From: Holophagaceae bacterium UBA706
GTDB taxonomy: Bacteria > Acidobacteriota > Holophagae > Holophagales > Holophagaceae
NCBI GenBank assembly: GCA_002298155.1
Contig: DBME01000205.1
Location: 1-10,849, forward strand
Length of the DNA: 10,849 bases
Direction: 5' to 3'
Shown here: positions 6,346-10,849 of the stretch, one piece after another
Layout: each line of letters starts with the position of its first letter
How positions within the stretch are numbered: position 1 is the first letter of the stretch
Made by a program: the position numbers and the translations under genes
Notes under the pieces: model-generated
Told to the model about the DNA's origin: nothing
Databases searched by the model: none
The model's input: only the letters and a program-made list of their open reading frames with translations

Positions 6346-7296
6346 TCAGGGCAGGGGGGCCTGGATGAGTTCCATGATCCATTTTTCGGAGGGATGTTCG
6401 AGGTGGGACTGGTAGCCGTAGTACCGCCCGTTGAAGACGTGCTGGAAGAGGCAGGCGCGCTCCCCGGCCTGGACGGGGTTGCCGGTGACGGGTTCGTAGG
6501 GGCCCTCCAGGGCGGCGGACCAGAAGACCTTCACCTGCCATTCGCCGGCGGGGGGCGTGGCCCTCCGGCCCGGATAGATCTCGGTGACCAGATAGTAGGC
6601 CCCTTTGCCTTCGCCGAGGGCGTTCTTCACGTAAAGCAGGGTGGGAGCGGCGAGGGTCTCCGTGTCGTGGAGGAGGACCTTCTCAGGGGCCGTGTCCAGG
6701 TCCAGGACCGAATCGGCCTGCCGCAGGACGATGTCGAAGTGGTCGTCGTCGTTGCCGCGATAGAACAGGAACGCCACCTTGCCGCTCACGGGATCGCGGG
6801 TGAGGTTGGGGTTCTGGTTGCGGTTGCGGGGCGCGTCCTGGGGGGCCACCAGCTGCTTGACCTCCTTCAGGTGGATCCCGTCGTCGGAGGACGCGAGGAC
6901 GATGCGGCTGCGGGGCGTGTCGTAGTCCCGGGTGATGGCGAAGAAAAGGCGCTTCGGATGGGCCGGGTCGGCCCCCGCCAGGACGGAGGTCCACCGGGCG
7001 TTCCTCCACAGGGGATTGCCCTTGTACTTGGTCCAGTGGACCAGGTCGTTGCTGCGGCACAGTCCGGTGCCCCTCCCCTCGTTGAGCCCGTAATAGCCCC
7101 AGTACCGGTAGCCCCCGCGGTTCAGTTCCACCACCGACAGGGTGTGGGGCTGCTCATTGCCCTCCCAGGGCTGGGGCGTGGGGAGGATGCGCACCGGTGC
7201 GGTCAGCTTGAGGTAGGGCACGCCCTGGGCGGCCAGCGCCATGCCCGTGGCGAGCACGGCGAGGATCGCGGAGAGCGGATGGAGGCTGCGGGGCAT
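6346..7296 (-). CDS. Exported five-bladed beta-propeller glycosidase-like protein (GH43/GH32-like)
   Basis: 316 residues. A signal peptide covers about residues 1-23, ending LAAQ. The mature protein has repeated blade-like segments: YRYWGYYGL (63-71), CRSNDLVHWTKY (80-91), RLFFAITRDYD (116-126), RIVLASSDDG (131-140), VAFLFYRG (174-181), AYYLVTEIYPG (233-243) and SAALEGPYEPV (260-270). The S-x-DLxHW and GPY-P phrases are characteristic of GH43, GH32 and GH130-type propellers. I cannot identify the usual GH43 Asp/Asp/Glu triad with certainty; Asp110, Asp183-185 and Glu239 are candidates. It may hydrolyse side-chain sugars or be a non-catalytic sugar-binding propeller. It starts 19 bases after the upstream stop, with AGGAGA (7302-7307) 5 bases before the ATG, and sits just before the clan A hydrolase, suggesting they act on the same glycan. 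Confidence 0.75.
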   Translation of the reverse strand: MPRSLHPLSAILAVLATGMALAAQGVPYLKLTAPVRILPTPQPWEGNEQPHTLSVVELNRGGYRYWGYYGLNEGRGTGLCRSNDLVHWTKYKGNPLWRNARWTSVLAGADPAHPKRLFFAITRDYDTPRSRIVLASSDDGIHLKEVKQLVAPQDAPRNRNQNPNLTRDPVSGKVAFLFYRGNDDDHFDIVLRQADSVLDLDTAPEKVLLHDTETLAAPTLLYVKNALGEGKGAYYLVTEIYPGRRATPPAGEWQVKVFWSAALEGPYEPVTGNPVQAGERACLFQHVFNGRYYGYQSHLEHPSEKWIMELIQAPLP

Positions 7297-7315
7297 CGGG
7301 GTCTCCTGGGGGGGG

Positions 7316-7924
7316 TCAGAACCGGTAGGTGGCGCCGAACTGCACCCAGGCCGGATTGATGCCGCCCTGGCGCACGAGGGGGGTGCCCGTGCCGTCCGTG
7401 ATGTCGCCGGAGAGATCCTTCCCGGCCAGTTCGGTCTGCTGGAGCATGACCTCCACGGACCAGGCGCGGGAGACGCGGTAGTCCAGGCCCAGGCGCAGGC
7501 CCAGCTTGACGCCCTTGACGCTGTGCATGGGGAAGTGGTGATCCACGTCCAGGGCGTCCGCCGTGTTCTCCGTGCCCGAATTGGACATGGTGTAGGTGTT
7601 CATGGACAGGCCCACCAGGACGCTGAGGGCCTGGCTGGGGGTGGCGATGCGGATGTCCCCGTGGAGCTGGTAGAGCATCAGGCTGGTCTTGAGGCCGAAG
7701 CGTTCCTGGCCCGGCATGAACCCGATGGCCAGGCCGGCCCGGGCGGGCACCTCGGTGCCGTAGAGGCGGGTGTCATAGTCCACCGCGGCCATGAAGGCGG
7801 TGGTGGCGTTGGTGGCCTTCTTGAGGCTGTCCAGGCCCTGCACGAGGCTCCCGGTGACGGAGAAGCCCTGGGCGGCCAGGGGGAGGGCCAGGAGCGGAAG
7901 GAGGAGGGTTCGGATGCGTTTCAT
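7316..7924 (-). CDS. Small secreted protein, probable outer-membrane beta-barrel, unknown function
   Basis: 202 residues; I do not recognise a named family. Residues 1-19 are a clear signal peptide (MKRIR, Leu-rich core, LAAQ). The mature chain is built of alternating polar/hydrophobic strands such as ARAGLAIGF (61-69), FGLKTSLMLYQL (76-87), VLVGLSMNTYTM (102-113), VKLGLRLGLDYR (139-150), WSVEVMLQQTEL (155-166) and WVQFGATYRF (193-202). The final residue is Phe preceded by an aromatic pattern, the usual outer-membrane assembly signal. Length and strand count suggest an 8-10-strand barrel. It lies 9 bases downstream of the TonB-dependent receptor and ahead of the hydrolases. It may be an accessory porin or surface protein of the uptake system; this is inference from position. 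Its start is supported by GAGGAG overlapping the receptor stop. Confidence 0.75.
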   Translation of the reverse strand: MKRIRTLLLPLLALPLAAQGFSVTGSLVQGLDSLKKATNATTAFMAAVDYDTRLYGTEVPARAGLAIGFMPGQERFGLKTSLMLYQLHGDIRIATPSQALSVLVGLSMNTYTMSNSGTENTADALDVDHHFPMHSVKGVKLGLRLGLDYRVSRAWSVEVMLQQTELAGKDLSGDITDGTGTPLVRQGGINPAWVQFGATYRF

Positions 7925-7929
7925 GATGG

Positions 7930-7935
7930 CTCCTC
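7930..7935 (-). promoter_or_regulatory. Ribosome binding site overlapping the TonB receptor stop codon
   Basis: TGAGGAG joins the receptor's stop to the Shine-Dalgarno of the small barrel gene, with 5 bases to the ATG at 7924. The same arrangement occurs at the kinase/SIS junction, supporting coupled translation along the operon. Confidence 0.7.
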
Positions 7936-10849
7936 AGAACTTGAGGCCGATGTTGAAGGACCAGGTGCGCCCGCGGTCGTAGTAGCTGCTGTCCCCCGCG
8001 TAGCCCCAGGGATGGTTGGTGAACTGGCCCAGAGGCCTGCCGACGATGGGCGTGTTCGCGCCGGTCCAGTCGCTGGCCGCATCGGAGCCCCAGTCATAGA
8101 TGTGGTTCCGGGAGATGCGGTTGAAGGGGTTGTCGATCTGGATCTCGACCATGAGCATCAGCTTGTTCATGAGGGGCAGCTGGCCCTGGAGCTTCATGGC
8201 GATGTCCAGGTTGTCGCCGTAGTCCGAGGAGAACCCGTTCAGGCCGCCGTAGTAGATGTTGTAGCGCGGGCTGGCGGTGCCGTTGGCGGAGGCCACGGCG
8301 TCGATGGCGAAGACCGGCAGGTCCACCGTGGTCCCCCCGCTGGTGTAGGGGAGCGTCGCGAAGGGGTTGACCGAATCCCACATGGCCTTGGTGCCGGCGT
8401 AGGTGCGCTGGCCGTTGTTGTAGAGCTTGGCCATGACCGAGGCGGACACGTTGCCCTTGCCCACGGGCTGCTCGTAGGTGAGGTGCACGTTGAGCATGTG
8501 CTGCCGGCTCAGGAGGGCGTCGGTGGGTCCCCACACCGAGGGATCCACGGGCAGCTTGAGCTTCTCCGCGCGGAAGTTGTAGTAGTCCAGCTCCCCGGAC
8601 ATGCCGTGCTCCACCGAGTAGCTGAAGTTGCCGCCGAAGGTGAGGTGGGCCGAGAGCTGGTCCTTCCATGAGATTTCGATGCCCTTGTAGTCCCGGTGCT
8701 GCTCGGAGTTGATGAAGAGCTGCGTCTGGTTCCAGGAGAAGGGCTGGCCCGTCACGGGATTCCGGACGAGGGTGAGGTACTTGTAGGGGTCGGAGGGATC
8801 GTACATCCCCTCATGGGTGCCCGAGACCCAGTCCTTGCGGAAGGTGCGGCTGACGAGGCTGACCTTCAGGGAGCCCCGGTCGTAGTTGCGGGTGTAGCCC
8901 AGGGTGAACTCCAGGACGTAGGGGACCTGGAGGCCGCGGGTCTGCATGGTCTGGTCCAGGGCCACCACCGATTCGGGGGTGGTGCTGTAGTTGTCGGGGT
9001 TGATCAGTTCGTCGTAGCTGACCCACCGGACGCCGTACTGGCCGTTGTCGGTGCCACCTCCGAGGGCGTCCACCGGGGGCTGGGGGTTCTCGGGATGGCG
9101 GGAGCTGTAGCCCGCGCCGTTCCAGGCCCGGACGTTGCGGCTGAACCAGCCGTTGGTGCGGAAGAAGCTCGCGAAGTCGTCGGAATAGCGGCTGGCGAGC
9201 TTGGCCGCGCTGAAGGAATAGACCTCGGCGTTCTTGCCGTCGGGGTTGTACTTCACCTGGAAGCGGGGCTCGGTGATGTTGTTGTCGCACTGGGTCTTGC
9301 CGTTGGTGTCATGGACGAGGAAGCGGTTGTAGCGCAGGCCGGCCATGATGTTCCAGCGGTCGTTGATCGTCCAGGTGTCGTTGAGCCACAGGGCAGTGCT
9401 GTTGTTGTGCGACTTGGAACCCAGGACGTTGTACTGCTCGATGTGGGCGCTGGGGCCGTAGATGGCCTGCTGCCACAGGGTGAGGTTGTCGTCCGGGCCA
9501 TAGGGTCCCGAGGGGATCAGGGGACTGGCGTCGGAGGTGTAGAAGACCGGGAAGAGGTACCCGCTGGCGTCCATGTCCGACTTGCTGGGGTCGCGGATGA
9601 AGCCGCCTTCCATGACGCCGTAGTTCCGGTTCCGTTCGCGGCCGAACTGGTTCTGGGTCTGGAAGAACTCGCCCCCGAAGTCGATCTCGTGCTGCCCTTT
9701 GAGGTCCTGGAAGGTCTTCAGGTTGACGGTGTAGGTGAGGTTCTCCACCACGCTGGGCGTATAGCTGCTGGACATGCGCAGGGTGTCGAAGGGGCCGAAG
9801 TAGGCGGACCTTCCGCCCGAACCCGCGTAGCTCTGGGGATCGTCGGGCGCGTAGATGCGCTTGTAGGGGTCGCCGGAGCTCAGCAGGGAGAACACGAAGA
9901 CCGGGTAGGTGGTCGGACCCTGCACGTCGTGCTGCTCCAGGCCGGCCTTGGCGACCTTGGCCTCCAGGAACCAGTTGCTGCCGAAGGAGCTGTTCCAGTT
10001 GAGGGTGTAGGCCCGGGTGTCCGTGACGCCGTCGCCCACGAACTCCTTGTTGATGGCCTCGCCCAGGCCCGAGGCGAACTGGCCGGTCATGCCCGAGTTG
10101 GTGGTCTTGCCGTAGAGGTAGGTGATGTTGAAGTTGTGGGCGACGCCGACCTGGCCGGAGAGCTTGCCCTGGAGGTGGGTGTACTTGGAGGAGGTGGGGA
10201 CGATGGTTCCGTTGTCGCTGGCCGTGAGGTCCACCGGGCCGAAGTTGGTGGGGTAGGCCGATACGCCCGGGACAACGGTTCCAGAGGTGTCCACGCCGCC
10301 CCGGAGCACGTTGTCCACGCCGGGGTAGAGGCCCCAGGTGATCTCGGGGTATTTCATGTACTGCTCCCAGTTCCCCGGGAGGTTCTGCCAGGTGGTTCCG
10401 TTGTCCAGCGACTGCTGCATCACGGCGGGTGATCCCCATCCCAGGCGCGCGGTGCCCGCGGCCGCGGGCTGGAACCGGGCCCCCACGAAGAACCACAGGC
10501 GGTCTTTGACGATGGGCCCGCCCAGGGTGACGTCGGTGTAGTGGGAGTAGCCTTCGCCCAGGCCGGACTCCGCAGCGGCGACGCCCGCCGAGGAGCCGTG
10601 GGGCAGGTTGGTGGTCCAGGAGGGACGGTTGATGAAGGCGCGGACGGTGCCTTGGAAGGTGTTGGAGCCGGTCTTGGTGGCGATGTTGAGGGCGCCGCCG
10701 GTGGTGCGGCCATAGCGCGCGTTCAGCTGGGACTGCACCACCTGGACATCCTCGATGGTGTCCGGCAGCGGGTCGAAGATGACGTGGCGCCCGCCGCTCA
10801 TGCCGGTGTCGTCCTTGACGTCGATGCCGTCGACGGTAAAGTTCACCTG
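7934..10849 (-). CDS. Oar-like TonB-dependent outer-membrane receptor (5' end outside window)
   Basis: 971 residues are visible and the frame is open to the window edge. The GTG at 10846 is an internal Val codon, not a start: the text reads FTVDGID, the middle of a plug domain. Plug features follow: IEDVQVVQSQLNARYGR at about residues 32-48, then TGGALNIATKTGSN, which matches the end of the plug in Oar-type receptors. The remaining roughly 880 residues alternate strands and long loops typical of a large 22-strand barrel, ending WSFNIGLKF with a terminal Phe. The missing part should hold the signal peptide, a carboxypeptidase-like beta-sandwich domain and the TonB-interacting segment. Such receptors are abundant in Acidobacteriota and import large substrates using TonB/ExbBD energy. 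Its place at the head of a hydrolase/kinase set suggests an oligosaccharide substrate; unlike Bacteroidota loci, no SusD follows. The TGA stop is followed after 9 bases by the small barrel gene. Confidence 0.92.
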   Translation of the reverse strand, partial: QVNFTVDGIDVKDDTGMSGGRHVIFDPLPDTIEDVQVVQSQLNARYGRTTGGALNIATKTGSNTFQGTVRAFINRPSWTTNLPHGSSAGVAAAESGLGEGYSHYTDVTLGGPIVKDRLWFFVGARFQPAAAGTARLGWGSPAVMQQSLDNGTTWQNLPGNWEQYMKYPEITWGLYPGVDNVLRGGVDTSGTVVPGVSAYPTNFGPVDLTASDNGTIVPTSSKYTHLQGKLSGQVGVAHNFNITYLYGKTTNSGMTGQFASGLGEAINKEFVGDGVTDTRAYTLNWNSSFGSNWFLEAKVAKAGLEQHDVQGPTTYPVFVFSLLSSGDPYKRIYAPDDPQSYAGSGGRSAYFGPFDTLRMSSSYTPSVVENLTYTVNLKTFQDLKGQHEIDFGGEFFQTQNQFGRERNRNYGVMEGGFIRDPSKSDMDASGYLFPVFYTSDASPLIPSGPYGPDDNLTLWQQAIYGPSAHIEQYNVLGSKSHNNSTALWLNDTWTINDRWNIMAGLRYNRFLVHDTNGKTQCDNNITEPRFQVKYNPDGKNAEVYSFSAAKLASRYSDDFASFFRTNGWFSRNVRAWNGAGYSSRHPENPQPPVDALGGGTDNGQYGVRWVSYDELINPDNYSTTPESVVALDQTMQTRGLQVPYVLEFTLGYTRNYDRGSLKVSLVSRTFRKDWVSGTHEGMYDPSDPYKYLTLVRNPVTGQPFSWNQTQLFINSEQHRDYKGIEISWKDQLSAHLTFGGNFSYSVEHGMSGELDYYNFRAEKLKLPVDPSVWGPTDALLSRQHMLNVHLTYEQPVGKGNVSASVMAKLYNNGQRTYAGTKAMWDSVNPFATLPYTSGGTTVDLPVFAIDAVASANGTASPRYNIYYGGLNGFSSDYGDNLDIAMKLQGQLPLMNKLMLMVEIQIDNPFNRISRNHIYDWGSDAASDWTGANTPIVGRPLGQFTNHPWGYAGDSSYYDRGRTWSFNIGLKF

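Noticed and set aside
4053..6368. 771-codon open frame on the plus strand opposite the clan A hydrolase
   Set aside because: It is in exact codon register with the minus-strand gene. Minus-strand TTA, CTA and TCA codons would create its stops, and these are avoided in this GC-rich genome. Its translation is rich in Gly, Ala, Val, His and Gln with no recognisable motif, while the minus strand shows a signal peptide and catalytic motifs.
6300..7296. Shared MPRS start of the two exported hydrolase-like proteins as a sign of duplication
   Set aside because: The match is four residues only, and the rest of the signal peptides and folds (propeller versus barrel) are unrelated.
7308..7315. C-rich run (plus-strand G-run) between the small barrel and propeller genes
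   Set aside because: It is a short homopolymer just after a stop codon. It might suggest slippage-based variation, but it is outside both coding regions and 8 bases or so is expected by chance in DNA this GC-rich.
7241..10432. Long plus-strand open frames (476 and 578 codons) opposite the TonB receptor
   Set aside because: Both are in codon register with the receptor and arise from the same codon avoidance; the translations are low-complexity Gly/Val/His-rich.

Overview
The window is a GC-rich stretch in which every credible gene lies on the minus strand, so transcription runs from high to low coordinates. Intergenic gaps are mostly 8-22 bases and one junction overlaps by 4 bases, which indicates one operon or two tightly linked transcription units. 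Several features fit an Acidobacteriota bacterium, perhaps a Holophaga/Geothrix-type lineage: a large Oar-like TonB-dependent receptor with no SusD partner, short signal peptides ending in LAAQ or LGAQ, and very strong G/C preference at third codon positions. This placement is an inference from style and was not tested by a search.

In transcription order the genes are: (1) a TonB-dependent outer-membrane receptor, 5' end outside the window (7934-10849); (2) a small secreted, probably outer-membrane beta-barrel protein (7316-7924); (3) an exported beta-propeller protein of the GH43/GH32-like type (6346-7296); (4) an exported 718-residue clan GH-A-like glycoside hydrolase with a C-terminal extension (4167-6323); (5) a ROK-family sugar kinase (3220-4158); (6) a GlmS-like SIS-domain sugar-phosphate isomerase/deaminase without a glutaminase domain (2187-3209); (7) after the only sizeable gap, about 150 bases, a sugar-porter-type MFS transporter with a roughly 120-residue insert (259-2037); (8) the first 87 codons of a secreted protein that looks like the N-terminus of a GH20 beta-N-acetylhexosaminidase (1-262).

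The set reads as a glycan-utilisation locus. The receptor would bring oligosaccharides across the outer membrane. The exported propeller and clan A enzyme, plus the GH20-like enzyme, would trim them in the periplasm or at the surface. The MFS permease would move released sugar into the cytoplasm, where the ROK kinase phosphorylates it and the SIS protein isomerises or deaminates the phosphate. A GH20-like enzyme, a ROK kinase and a GlmS-like SIS protein together point to an amino-sugar-containing glycan such as a chitin-type, N-glycan-like or wall-derived glycan. No NagA-type deacetylase, regulator or SusD is visible, so the substrate is unproven.

No RNA gene, insertion sequence, CRISPR array, integrase or convincing terminator was found. 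The most unusual points are a Tyr at the SIS position aligning with the GlmS ring-opening His, the large insert in the MFS transporter, and two exported enzymes that I cannot assign to an exact family.
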